Origin: CAYYAQ01 sp964469555
GTDB taxonomy: Bacteria; Planctomycetota; UBA1135; UBA2386
Direction of reading: 5' to 3'
Assembly (NCBI GenBank): GCA_964469555.1
Contig: CAYYAQ010000062.1
Coordinates: forward strand, 1-28,874
Length of the DNA stretch: 28,874 bases
Shown here: positions 16,919 to 24,545 of the stretch, one piece after another
Numbering within the stretch: the first letter of the stretch is position 1
Layout: the number at the start of each line of letters is the position of its first letter
Position numbers and translations under genes: made by a program
The notes under the pieces: generated by a model
The model's input: only the letters and a program-made list of their open reading frames with translations
Databases searched by the model: none
Told to the model about the DNA's origin: nothing

Positions 16919-16947
16919 ATCTTGCCGATGGCCCAACTCTGGGTCAA
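16919..16947 (-). promoter_or_regulatory. Sigma-70-like promoter for tRNA-His
   Basis: TTGACC (16947-16942), a 17-nt spacer and CAAGAT (16924-16919) on the minus strand, about 34 nt ahead of the tRNA. The -10 is weak (three matches). Confidence 0.4.
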
Positions 16948-16963
16948 GGCTGACCGGCGAACC

Positions 16964-16991
16964 GTGTCGGCCGCGCTCGCGCTCCCGACAC
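16964..16991. repeat. Nested inverted repeat between the divergent tRNAs
   Basis: GTGTCGG (16964-16970) pairs with CCGACAC (16985-16991), and inside it GCGC pairs with GCGC (16973-16982). It lies in the 216-bp region between tRNA-His and tRNA-Lys, which otherwise holds only their promoters and leaders. It could be an operator or a terminator-like stem without a T-run. Confidence 0.4.
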
Positions 16992-17040
16992 CCAGGCGTT
17001 TGCAGCGTCGGCCAGACGAGGAATCCCGCCGAATCCCCGC

Positions 17041-17069
17041 TTGATCCAGGGTTCCCCCCTCGCTAACTT
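17041..17069 (+). promoter_or_regulatory. Sigma-70-like promoter for tRNA-Lys
   Basis: TTGATC (17041-17046), a 17-nt spacer and TAACTT (17064-17069), about 33 nt before the tRNA. Same spacing as the other tRNA promoters; boxes are imperfect. Confidence 0.45.
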
Positions 17070-17077
17070 TCCCGGCG

Positions 17078-17092
17078 CTCGCCGTCGGCGAG
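17078..17092 (+). other. Hairpin in the presumed tRNA-Lys 5' leader
   Basis: CTCGCC (17078-17083) and GGCGAG (17087-17092) with loop GTC, just after the expected transcription start and 9 nt before the tRNA. Confidence 0.45.
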
Positions 17093-17101
17093 TGACAGTG
17101 T

Positions 17102-17178
17102 GCCTCCTTAGCTCAGTTGGTTAGAGCGGTGGATTCTTAATCCATAGGTCCAAGGTTCGAATCCTTGAGGGGGTACCA
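17102..17178 (+). tRNA. tRNA-Lys(CTT), CCA encoded
   Basis: Plus-strand cloverleaf with acceptor GCCTCCT pairing AGGGGGT (two G-T pairs), D-arm AGCTCAGTTGGTTAGAGC, anticodon arm GTGGA-TTCTTAA-TCCAT with anticodon CTT, T-arm CAAGG-TTCGAAT-CCTTG, A73 and encoded CCA. It reads AAG. Confidence 0.93.
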
Positions 17179-17181
17179 AAG

Positions 17182-17218
17182 AGGCCGGCTCTTCGGAGTC
17201 GGCCTTGTTTCCTTTCCT
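17182..17218 (+). terminator. Intrinsic terminator after tRNA-Lys
   Basis: AGGCCGGCTC and GAGTCGGCCT pair around a TTCG tetraloop (17182-17205), followed by the T-rich run TTGTTTCCTTT. Starts 3 nt after the tRNA CCA. Confidence 0.9.
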
Positions 17219-17413
17219 TCCAGTAGTTGTCGCCGACGCTCGGAGCGTGCGCCAACCTGCTCGAAGGTGACTCGACGGACAAGGCACCCGAACTGCCGGC
17301 CCAGGGCACTGGCGCGACCCGATCGCAGCCGAGCGCTGCGGAAACCCGACAACACTGAGTCGCCGCAGCGGCCACTACGTGCGCACGCCACCGCGCAACG
17401 CTACGGTGTCGGC

Positions 17414-19348
17414 ATGTCACCTCCTTTCCTTACCGCGCTCTGTCTCCCTCTCTGTCTCGCACTCGTGCAATGCCACACCGCGGAAGTTTCAACCTCGGTC
17501 GAGCATTCGAGCCTCTCGAAAAAACCGCCGAACATCGTGTTCATCATGGCGGACGAGCTCGGCTACTACGAACTGTCGTGCATGGGGAACCCGAACATCA
17601 AGACGCCGAACATCGACAAGATGGCGGCGAACGGGTTGCGGTTCACCCAGTGTCTCGCCGGGTCACCGCTCTGCGCCCCGACGCGTGGCTGCCTGCTGAC
17701 AGGCAAACACAGCGGACACACGTCGGTGCGCAGCAACGGGGGCGGGACTCCGATGCGCGCCGGAGAGGAGACCATCGGTTCGGTGCTGAAACGCGCTGGT
17801 TACGCCACCGGCGGCTTCGGAAAGTGGGGCTGCGGCGGTCGGGGTTCGAGCGGCGTGCCGGAGAAACACGGCTTCGACACATTCATCGGCTACTACGACC
17901 AGGTGCACGCGCATACGTACTACCCCGCCTACATCGTGAACAACAGCGAGGAGATGCCGCTCGCGGGAAACAAGGGTGGGAGCGGGGGCAAGACATACTC
18001 CCACTACGTGATCGTCGAGGAGGCGAAGAAGTTCATCCGCGCGAACAAGGACAAGCCGTTCTTCTGCTACATGCCGGTGACGCCGCCGCACGGGATCTTC
18101 GACATTCCTGACGACGACCCGGCGTGGCAGATCTACAAGGACAAGGATTGGCCTGAGTCGGCGCGACGCTACGCGGCGATGGTGACGATGCTCGATCGGC
18201 AGGTCGGCGACGTGTTGGCGTTGCTGCGCGAGTTGGGCGTGGCGGACAACACGATCGTCATGTTCGGCGGGGACAACGGTGGCGCCGACTACTTCAAGGA
18301 CAAGGATCACCCGCGGGGATTCCACGGCGCGAACGTGCATCCCGAGACGGGCGTCGAGTTCCGCGGCAAGAAGGGCAACCTCTACGAGGGCGGGTTGCGG
18401 GTACCGATGGTCGCGTACTGGCCGGGGCAAATCCGCGCTGGACGCGTCAGCGACCATCTGTGCTACTTCCCGGATCTTCTGCCGACGTTCGCAGAGATCG
18501 CCGGGGCGAAGGCGCCCGACGATGTCGACGGACTGTCGTTTCTCCCGGAGTTGCTCGGAGAGACGCAGAAGCGGCACGATTACCTCTACTGGGAACTCGG
18601 GCGGCAGACCGCGGTGCGCATGGGATCGTGGAAGGCGATCCGACCGCGGTCGAACGGGGCGTGGGAGCTCTACGATCTGACCAAGGACGTTTCAGAGGCG
18701 CACGATGTATCGGCGGCGAACGCCGACGTGTTGGCGAGAATGAAGGCGTTCGCGACGGCGGCACACGTCCCGGTCCAGGAGGGGGATTGGGGAGACCGCT
18801 CGCTGCACGAGAAGGATCGTCGCGCGAAGGGCGGGCGCGGGAATCGTGGGCGAGGCAGGCGCGGCAAGCGTGGACGCGGCGCGCAGGGCGAGGTGAAACA
18901 ACTGCCGAAGAAGGGCCTCATCTCGAGGGACGGTTGGAAGCTCGTCCGCATCAGCAGCGAAACAATCAGCAAGGTCGCGAAGAACGCGATCGACGGCGAC
19001 CCACGTACGCATTGGCACACGCGGTTCGATCAGGACATGGCGAAACATCCCCACGAGCTCGTGATCGACATGGGCGCGGTGCGCGAGGTGACGGGGTTCG
19101 TGTACATGGCTCGGCAGGACGGTGGCTGGAACGGTTCGTTCGCGAAGTGCGAGTTCTTCGTGGGCGACTCCGCCGACACGATCGGCAAGGGTAAACCTGC
19201 GGCGACGGCGACGTTCGGCAAGAAGAAGGTCGCACAGACTGCGAAGTGCAAACCGACGAAGGGGAGGTTCGTGATGCTGCGGGCGCTTTCCGAAGTGAAC
19301 GACGGGCCGTGGGCTTCCGCAGCGGAATTCGCCGTGAAGGGTCGCTAG
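17414..19348 (+). CDS. Secreted sulfatase (S1 type) with C-terminal F5/8 type C domain
   Basis: I use the ATG at 17414 (644 aa), since residues 1-20 form a signal peptide (MSPPFLTALCLPLCLALVQC); the longer frame from 17165 begins inside tRNA-Lys and is Arg-rich non-coding. Catalytic features: metal ligands in FIMADELGYYE (D47; the usual second Asp is Glu48), the formylglycine motif C87-A-P-T-R91 in SPLCAPTRGCLLTG, K137 of GKWGCG, H226 in TPPHG, and D287-N288 in GGDNGG. These identify an S1 sulfatase that hydrolyses sulfate esters once Cys87 is oxidised by a formylglycine-generating enzyme. Residues about 565-595 are an Arg/Gly linker, and about 490-644 include a discoidin/F5/8C-like (CBM32) carbohydrate-binding domain (AKNAIDGDPRTHWHTRF; HELVIDMGAVREVTGFVYMA). 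No sulfatase-modifying gene is in the window. Confidence 0.9.
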   Translation: MSPPFLTALCLPLCLALVQCHTAEVSTSVEHSSLSKKPPNIVFIMADELGYYELSCMGNPNIKTPNIDKMAANGLRFTQCLAGSPLCAPTRGCLLTGKHSGHTSVRSNGGGTPMRAGEETIGSVLKRAGYATGGFGKWGCGGRGSSGVPEKHGFDTFIGYYDQVHAHTYYPAYIVNNSEEMPLAGNKGGSGGKTYSHYVIVEEAKKFIRANKDKPFFCYMPVTPPHGIFDIPDDDPAWQIYKDKDWPESARRYAAMVTMLDRQVGDVLALLRELGVADNTIVMFGGDNGGADYFKDKDHPRGFHGANVHPETGVEFRGKKGNLYEGGLRVPMVAYWPGQIRAGRVSDHLCYFPDLLPTFAEIAGAKAPDDVDGLSFLPELLGETQKRHDYLYWELGRQTAVRMGSWKAIRPRSNGAWELYDLTKDVSEAHDVSAANADVLARMKAFATAAHVPVQEGDWGDRSLHEKDRRAKGGRGNRGRGRRGKRGRGAQGEVKQLPKKGLISRDGWKLVRISSETISKVAKNAIDGDPRTHWHTRFDQDMAKHPHELVIDMGAVREVTGFVYMARQDGGWNGSFAKCEFFVGDSADTIGKGKPAATATFGKKKVAQTAKCKPTKGRFVMLRALSEVNDGPWASAAEFAVKGR

Positions 19349-19351
19349 CGA

Positions 19352-19401
19352 TGTGGCGTGGTTCGAGGGGCGTAGCCGCTCCCTCGACCTATCGCCCCAC
19401 A
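19352..19401. terminator. Long imperfect hairpin between convergent genes
   Basis: TGTGGCG...GGTTCGAGGG pairs with CCCTCGACC...CGCCCCACA (bulged), filling the space from just after the sulfatase stop to just before the oxidoreductase stop. Probably a bidirectional terminator, although no T-tract is present. Confidence 0.55.
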
Positions 19402-19402
19402 C

Positions 19403-20698
19403 CTACCCCTCAGGCAACGGCTGGCGACGATCGTAATCGAGCCACGACGAGGGCTCGCCAGACGCGAAGTTCCACGCCTTGGGATCCCACGTGATCTTCT
19501 GGTTGTACCGGTAGGCAAGATTCACGAGCTGGCAAACCGCCGCGGAGCGGGCGCCGATCTCGGCGCTGCAAATCGGAGCCTTGCGTGACCGGATGCAACT
19601 GACCCAATCGTCGAAGTGGTTCTTGTGACGCGGAAGAGTGAGTTCGTCGTCGCCGATCGGCTTCTTGAAGATGTTCGCCGGCGTCGCGGCGATGCGGCCT
19701 CGGTCGACGTGGATCATCCCCTGCGTGCCGATGAACGTCGCGCCGCTTGGCCCACCGTGAACCATCGTGACCCCGTTTTCGTACAGCAACGACGCGCCGC
19801 GCTTGCTGCCTCTTCGCGCCGGGGGCAACACGGCGATCGGGCCGCTGTCGTCCATGCCCAACGCCCATTGCGCGATGTCGAAGTGGTGCGCGCCCATGTC
19901 GGCCACGCCCCCCCCGGCGAACTCCCAGTAGGCTCGCCACTGCGGGTAGTGCCGGTGCAGCCCCTCTGGACAGAGAATCTTGTTGTACGCGCGATCTGCG
20001 GCGGGACCCAACCACCGATCCCAGTCCGTGCCTTCGGGAAGTGACTCCCCGGCAAGATCGCACCTGCGCGCCGGATCGCCGACGCCCACGTGCACCGTGA
20101 TCACATCGCCGATCCGCCCGTTGCGGACGTACTCTGCGGCCTTCACGAACTTGTGCCCGTACTCGGTGCGCTGCTGGCTCCCGGTCTGGAACACGCGCTC
20201 GTGCTTGTTGACCGCGTCCATGATCACCTTGCCCTCGCGCAACGTGTGCGTCAGCGGCTTCTCGCAGTAGATGTCCTTTCCGGCCATCGCCGCATGCACG
20301 ACCTGCGTCGTGTGCCAGTGATCCGGCGTCCCGATGGCCACCGCGTCGATGTCGTCGCGCGCGAGAAGTTCGCGGTAGTCGATGTACGGCTTGCAGTCCT
20401 GGTTCCCGTACGCCTTGTCGACGAACGCCTTCGCGTCCTCGCGCCGATCCTTGACGACGTCACAGACCGCAACGACGCGCACCCGGTCGTCCTTCAGGAA
20501 ACGCCCCTTCAACAAGCTGCGCAGACGAATCCCGACCCCGATCGCGCCGATCACGATCTTGTCGCCGGCGGGACCAGATCGGTGCTTCGGTCTCGATTGC
20601 GGCGTCGCATCCGGAGGGCTCACGCATCCGAAGGCCAACGGTGCCAGGCTCGCGCCGGACACGGTGAGAAAGAAACGCCGGTCGATGTGGTCGGTCAT
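19403..20698 (-). CDS. Gfo/Idh/MocA family oxidoreductase with Tat-like signal
   Basis: NAD(P)-dependent oxidoreductase of the kind abundant in planctomycetes, acting on sugars or sugar-like substrates. MTDHIDRRFFLTVSGASLAP has an RR-x-F-L Tat-like motif (R7-R8) and ends in LAFGC (C25), which may be a lipobox. The Rossmann region IGAIGVGIRLRSLL (49-63) lacks the usual third Gly of GxGxxG, so cofactor fit may be altered. Other hallmarks are VAIGTPDHWHTTQV, YCEKPLTHT (EKP at 146-148), GHKFVKAAEYVRNG and DMGAHHFDIAQWALGMD. The last 110 residues complete the C-terminal beta-sheet. It lies 84 bp downstream of the jelly-roll/alpha-toroid gene, likely in one operon, and convergent with the sulfatase, which fits polysaccharide use. 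Its ATG shares ATGA with a 9-codon uORF. Confidence 0.9.
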   Translation of the reverse strand: MTDHIDRRFFLTVSGASLAPLAFGCVSPPDATPQSRPKHRSGPAGDKIVIGAIGVGIRLRSLLKGRFLKDDRVRVVAVCDVVKDRREDAKAFVDKAYGNQDCKPYIDYRELLARDDIDAVAIGTPDHWHTTQVVHAAMAGKDIYCEKPLTHTLREGKVIMDAVNKHERVFQTGSQQRTEYGHKFVKAAEYVRNGRIGDVITVHVGVGDPARRCDLAGESLPEGTDWDRWLGPAADRAYNKILCPEGLHRHYPQWRAYWEFAGGGVADMGAHHFDIAQWALGMDDSGPIAVLPPARRGSKRGASLLYENGVTMVHGGPSGATFIGTQGMIHVDRGRIAATPANIFKKPIGDDELTLPRHKNHFDDWVSCIRSRKAPICSAEIGARSAAVCQLVNLAYRYNQKITWDPKAWNFASGEPSSWLDYDRRQPLPEG

Positions 20699-20724
20699 GT
20701 GTGCGTCCTGCCAAAGCAGATCAT
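20695..20724 (-). CDS. Nine-codon upstream ORF overlapping the oxidoreductase start
   Basis: The ATG at 20724, with GAGGAAG 5-6 nt upstream, reads MICFGRTHT and stops in ATGA at the oxidoreductase start. The upstream frame YDLEEDPWFLKRKYQ ends in ATGA at this ATG. This may be a translational-coupling chain or a chance arrangement. The rest of 20699-20782 holds no further gene. Confidence 0.35.
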   Translation of the reverse strand: MICFGRTHT

Positions 20725-20782
20725 TGGTACTTCCTCTTCAGGAACCAAGGATCCTCCTCCAGGTCGTACGATAGCGAAATGG

Positions 20783-23077
20783 TTAGCGCGTACCGGTCGT
20801 CACCGGGGGAGCCGCCTTCTTCAGGAAGAGAATCGCGAAGCACGTGTCCTCGATGTTCTTCCACACGCCGTCCTTGCTCTGCTGATTCAACAGCAGGCTC
20901 GCTCCTTCGAAATACCACCGCCGCCCGTTGAGCAGTTTCGTGCCGTTGAGTTCGCAGGCGCGCTCGAGGCCGTAGAGGTAGTAGTAGTGCCAGCGCTGGT
21001 TGCCGCCGGGATTGTTGGTGACGGAGAAGTTGCGCGCCAGCCACGCGAACCCTTGCTGGATCGCGAGGTTCATCTTGGCCCGCAACTGGCCCGTGCCCTT
21101 CTTCGACGCGCGCAACGCGGCTCCGCAGATCACGAGACCGGTGATCCCGGCGGTGGTCATGCTGCCGCTCACCCCCCGGTTCTTGGTCGTGTATCCCCAG
21201 CCCCGCGGTCGCACGCCAGCACTCCGCGTGACCGTGCGGCGCTTCTTTTTCTCGTTCTCCTTCGCCTCCCGGTAGCTGGTCAGATCGAGGCTGACCGCAC
21301 CACCCGCCTCGCCCCTCGTCGGACCACTCTGACAGGCCAGCCAGTGGTTCGCCGACGCGAACCACACGGTCGCGGGGATCTTCACTCCACACAACGAAGC
21401 GGTGTATAGCCCGAGCATCGCGTACTGCGTGTTCGAGTTGTCGAAACGCTTCGCCGGCGTGTAGCTCCATCGCTGGAGGTACCCGGATTGCACGCGGGTA
21501 TCGATGTTCTTTCGCAGTTGATCCGTCCAGCGCTGCATGATCGCGAGGTCTTCCGGAGACAGACGTCGCGCTATGGGTTCCGCGATGCGCCCACTCATGA
21601 GGAGATCACGCTCGTCAGCCGGAGCGTACAGCGCCTCGAGCGCCATGATCCCGACGGCGCAGTCGTACGTCCGCCTGAGCACCGACTTCCGCAACCGAGT
21701 GAGGAGCTGCTTCATCAGGGGATCGCGTCGATTCTCCCCCGCCTTGATCAGCGTGAGGACGACGAGTGCCAGTCGACCGCCGTTTCCGGCCCGTTCTCCG
21801 CGCAAGTACCGCGCGCCGTTTCGGATCGCCTGGTCCACCCGCGCCTGGAAGATCCCGCCTTCGGGCAAGTCCGTCCGCTGATGCTCCCAGCTCTCGCGGA
21901 TGTCGACCGCGCATCTCCGGACTCCAGGGAGGCCACGCCAGTTCTTCGGCACCTCGACGTCGAGGCGGAGCTCGGTGGTGAAGCTCACGAGCTTTCGATC
22001 CCTGATGATCCGCGTGACGACGATGTCCCCCGTCACGATCAACTGCAGCTTCTTCGGCTTCTTCGGCTTCTTCGGCTTCTTCGACTTGCGCGACTTCCTG
22101 GCCTCGCGCGTCGGTCGAATCCGTGCCAGGATGCGCTGCGTCCCCTCCGTCGCGAGGGACATGAAACTCACCTCGAGCCACGAGGGTGCGACGCCGGCGA
22201 TCACGAGCGCCTGCTTCTTGAGCTTGGCCCCACTCTTGTGCCGAAGGTCGAACGCGAGGTACGACGCCACATCCCGCAGGTCGCGGGGCGGGGTCTTCAG
22301 GTACTGGTTCCTGGGGTCCAGGTCCTTGCCGCGTAGGAGGGTCGAGCGGCGGGCGCCGCGAAAGAGCGCGGCGTCGACCCTGTTCCGGGGTTTCGAGGCA
22401 CCGAAGCGGGGAATCTGGACGAGAACGATGTCGTCGAACCATGCCTGGCCACGCGTTTGGTAGAAACCGCCGAGCATGCAGTTGATTCGCAGTGCCTTGT
22501 GTTTGCCAGAGTTGAACTCGACCCGAACCTCTTTCCAGCCCGCGGTCCCTCGCACCGTCGGAGTGGATACAGAGCTACCGAACTGGTGGACGTTGATCTG
22601 CGCGCCGGTGCCGCGACCGATGTCCTTCGTCTTGACCCAACCGGACAATCGATAACGCGTGTTGGCCTTCACCACCACGTTGCAATGCCACGTCGCGTCC
22701 GCACCGTCCTTCGAGTAGATGGTGACGCACCTCTTCCCCTTCTTGCCGCCTTTCTTCGCGAACGTGTGCTTCGCCGTCCCACGGTAGAGCTTCTTGCCCC
22801 AGGACACCGGGACCGCCCTCTTGGCCTTCTCGAACGACGGATTCGGGATGAGGTTGACCTGGGGCGGACGCTTCCGCACGTTCTTGACCATGCCCTCGAT
22901 CTCTTCCACGGGTTTCTTCGATGGCGGGTCGACGATTTTCGAGGTACTCGTCGTCGTCCGCGTGAACGCAGCCGTCGTGTACTCGTCGAGATCCCATGTC
23001 AACCTTTGTGCGGAGACCGCCGTCGTGCTTGCACAGACGGTCAGGGCGAGGAGGCCGGCGAAGCGCCAAGGATCCAT
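20783..23077 (-). CDS. Exported jelly-roll plus prenyltransferase/squalene-oxidase-repeat protein
   Basis: I start at the ATG at 23077 (764 aa) because MDPWRFAGLLALTVCASTTAV leads to VSAQ, a signal peptide; the longer frame from 23395 is the antisense of a short plus-strand ORF. Residues about 75-222 resemble a CBM4/9- or discoidin-like jelly-roll: NLIPNPSFEKA, ANTRYRLSGWVKT, and FDDIVLVQIP at the end. Residues 328-343 are a KSKKPKKPKK stretch. Residues about 410-755 form alternating helices of a prenyltransferase/squalene oxidase-like alpha-toroid (DQAIRNGARYLRGERA; SNTQYAMLGLYTASL; GSMTTAGITGLVICG; WHYYYLYGLERACEL; DTCFAILFLKKA), common in secreted planctomycete proteins, where they are likely scaffolds rather than cyclases. 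Function unknown. Probably co-transcribed with the oxidoreductase. Confidence 0.8.
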   Translation of the reverse strand: MDPWRFAGLLALTVCASTTAVSAQRLTWDLDEYTTAAFTRTTTSTSKIVDPPSKKPVEEIEGMVKNVRKRPPQVNLIPNPSFEKAKRAVPVSWGKKLYRGTAKHTFAKKGGKKGKRCVTIYSKDGADATWHCNVVVKANTRYRLSGWVKTKDIGRGTGAQINVHQFGSSVSTPTVRGTAGWKEVRVEFNSGKHKALRINCMLGGFYQTRGQAWFDDIVLVQIPRFGASKPRNRVDAALFRGARRSTLLRGKDLDPRNQYLKTPPRDLRDVASYLAFDLRHKSGAKLKKQALVIAGVAPSWLEVSFMSLATEGTQRILARIRPTREARKSRKSKKPKKPKKPKKLQLIVTGDIVVTRIIRDRKLVSFTTELRLDVEVPKNWRGLPGVRRCAVDIRESWEHQRTDLPEGGIFQARVDQAIRNGARYLRGERAGNGGRLALVVLTLIKAGENRRDPLMKQLLTRLRKSVLRRTYDCAVGIMALEALYAPADERDLLMSGRIAEPIARRLSPEDLAIMQRWTDQLRKNIDTRVQSGYLQRWSYTPAKRFDNSNTQYAMLGLYTASLCGVKIPATVWFASANHWLACQSGPTRGEAGGAVSLDLTSYREAKENEKKKRRTVTRSAGVRPRGWGYTTKNRGVSGSMTTAGITGLVICGAALRASKKGTGQLRAKMNLAIQQGFAWLARNFSVTNNPGGNQRWHYYYLYGLERACELNGTKLLNGRRWYFEGASLLLNQQSKDGVWKNIEDTCFAILFLKKAAPPVTTGTR
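22048..22083. repeat. Four tandem gcttcttcg units
   Basis: Four exact copies of a 9-bp unit encode KKP repeats of the 20783-23077 protein (read on minus as CGAAGAAGC-type codons). Unit multiples of three mean copy loss would not shift frame. Confidence 0.85.
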
Positions 23078-23291
23078 GGGGTTCGTTTGTCGTTGCTGGG
23101 GGGGGCAGGCAGCAAGGATCCGGTCGCGAAGTCCGAGATCACAGAGGAACGTCGGATCATACCTCCCTCGGCATCGCGGCTCACAGCGGTCCGGCTTTTG
23201 TGGCGATTCCCTACACGATTGAACCCCCAAGTCCCGATCGCTAGGGCTCGACAAGGGGAGGTAGTACACGGCTCCACACTCAGATGTTTCC
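23078..23291. other. 214-bp non-coding stretch with a G8 tract
   Basis: Leader and promoter region of the alpha-toroid gene. A run of eight G (23098-23105) lies 21 nt upstream of its start codon (C8 on the coding strand). I see no clean -10/-35 pair or gene. Confidence 0.4.
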
Positions 23292-23441
23292 ATGATCTGC
23301 CGTCCTCGGACTCTGTCGCTCACGGCCAGCAGCAAGAAGAGATCCTCGCTGCACCTGGTCGAGGACGAGGCGGCGCTCGCGGACTTCGACCACAAGGCCC
23401 TCCACGCCGACCTGAAGACCTGGCTGGCCAGCCTGCGCTAG
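23292..23441 (+). pseudogene. Short ORF, likely C-terminal remnant
   Basis: A 49-codon frame from an ATG at 23292 ends LVEDEAALADFDHKALHADL then KTWLASLR, and a TAG at 23439-23441, one base before the leuB stop. The 3' half reads as real protein (amphipathic, regular codon choice). The N-terminal half (MICRPRTLSLTASSKKRSS) is basic and the ATG has no ribosome binding site, so it is probably the tail of a lost gene. Family unknown. Confidence 0.4.
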
Positions 23442-24545
23442 TTACAAGCGGTCGATGACGGCGCGCGTGAACGCAGCCGTCGTGGCGTCTCCACCGAGGT
23501 CGCGAGTCCAGATGCGGTCGGTGAGCGTCTGCTCGACGGCGCGTTCGACGCGGTCGGCGGCGGCGTCGAGGCCGAGAGAATGGCGCAGGAGCATGGCGGC
23601 GCTCAGGATCGCGGCGCAGGGGTTGGCGATGCCCTGTCCGGCGATGTCGGGAGCGGTGCCGTGGATCGGCTCGTAGAGGCCCTTCGTTCCATCACCGAGC
23701 GCGGCCGAGGGCAGCAGGCCCATCGAACCAGCCAACATCGAGGCCTCGTCCGTCAGGATGTCGCCGAACATGTTCTCCGTCACGATCACGTCGAACGTCG
23801 CCGGGCGATCCAACAGGTACATCGCCATCGCGTCGACCAGCACGTGGTCGTATTCGATGTCAGGGAATTCTTCGCGGGTCAGGCGCTCCGAAGTGTCACG
23901 CCAGAGCCGCGACGTCTCCAACACGTTGGCCTTGTCGACCATCGTCACCTTGCCGCGACGATTCTGCGCGAGCTCACACGCCTTTCGCACCACGCGCTCG
24001 ATCTCCACGACCGTGTACATGCACAGGTCGAACGCTTCGTGGTCGGTCCGGCTCTTCTCCCCGAAGTAGATCCCACCCGTCAGCTCCCGCACGAACAGAA
24101 TGTCGACGCCTTCGAGCTTCTCCGGGCGCAAGGGCGAGGCCGCGACCAACGCCGGATGCGGTCGGACAGGACGCAGGTTCGCGTAGGTCTCGAGCTGTCG
24201 TCGGAGCGTCAACAGGCAGGGCTCCGCCTCCTTGACACCCGACTGCTCGGGTCCGGCGATCGCCCCGAGCAAGACCGCGTCGGTCTCCTCGCACAGCTTC
24301 GCCGTCGCCGCGGGGAACGACGACCCGGTACCCACGAACGCGCCGTGGCCGATCGGCGCGGACTGCCACTCGACGACGGCGGATCCGCCTTGCAGGGCCT
24401 CCTGTGCGACCTCGACCGCGGCGGCGGTCACCTCGGGTCCGACGCCGTCACCGCCCAGGACAGCGACGTGGAGGGTTCGATTCGGTCGATCTTGCGGGTT
24501 GGTGTCCAAGCCACCTGCAATACCGATCGCCGCTCGGAATTTCAC
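23442..24545 (-). CDS. leuB: 3-Isopropylmalate dehydrogenase
   Basis: Oxidatively decarboxylates 3-isopropylmalate with NAD+ to 2-ketoisocaproate, the third step of leucine biosynthesis. I use a GTG start at 24545 sharing GTGA with the upstream kinase stop; this gives 367 aa with a 28-residue N-terminal extension before the usual LHVAVLGGDGVGPEV start. An internal TTG (13th codon), preceded by AGGTGG, is a possible alternative. Family signatures: LRRQLETYANLRPVRP, ELTGGIYFGEKSR, VDKANVLETSRLW, DHVLVDAMAMYLLDRP, TENMFGDILTDEASML and YEPIHGTAPDIAGQGIANP. The catalytic Lys/Tyr pair sits in these motifs, and the NAD-type aspartate/isoleucine context is consistent with leuB rather than isocitrate dehydrogenase. 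Coupled to the GTPase-kinase gene, an unexpected partner. No other leu genes are in the window. Confidence 0.93.
   Translation of the reverse strand: MKFRAAIGIAGGLDTNPQDRPNRTLHVAVLGGDGVGPEVTAAAVEVAQEALQGGSAVVEWQSAPIGHGAFVGTGSSFPAATAKLCEETDAVLLGAIAGPEQSGVKEAEPCLLTLRRQLETYANLRPVRPHPALVAASPLRPEKLEGVDILFVRELTGGIYFGEKSRTDHEAFDLCMYTVVEIERVVRKACELAQNRRGKVTMVDKANVLETSRLWRDTSERLTREEFPDIEYDHVLVDAMAMYLLDRPATFDVIVTENMFGDILTDEASMLAGSMGLLPSAALGDGTKGLYEPIHGTAPDIAGQGIANPCAAILSAAMLLRHSLGLDAAADRVERAVEQTLTDRIWTRDLGGDATTAAFTRAVIDRL

Noticed and set aside
17165..17413. N-terminal extension of the sulfatase
   Set aside because: It begins inside tRNA-Lys, is Arg/Pro-rich with no conserved sequence, and a signal peptide starts at 17414.
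20090..21409. A 439-codon plus-strand frame
   Set aside because: It covers the oxidoreductase and toroid genes antisense, has Arg/His/Val-rich shadow composition and no recognisable domain.
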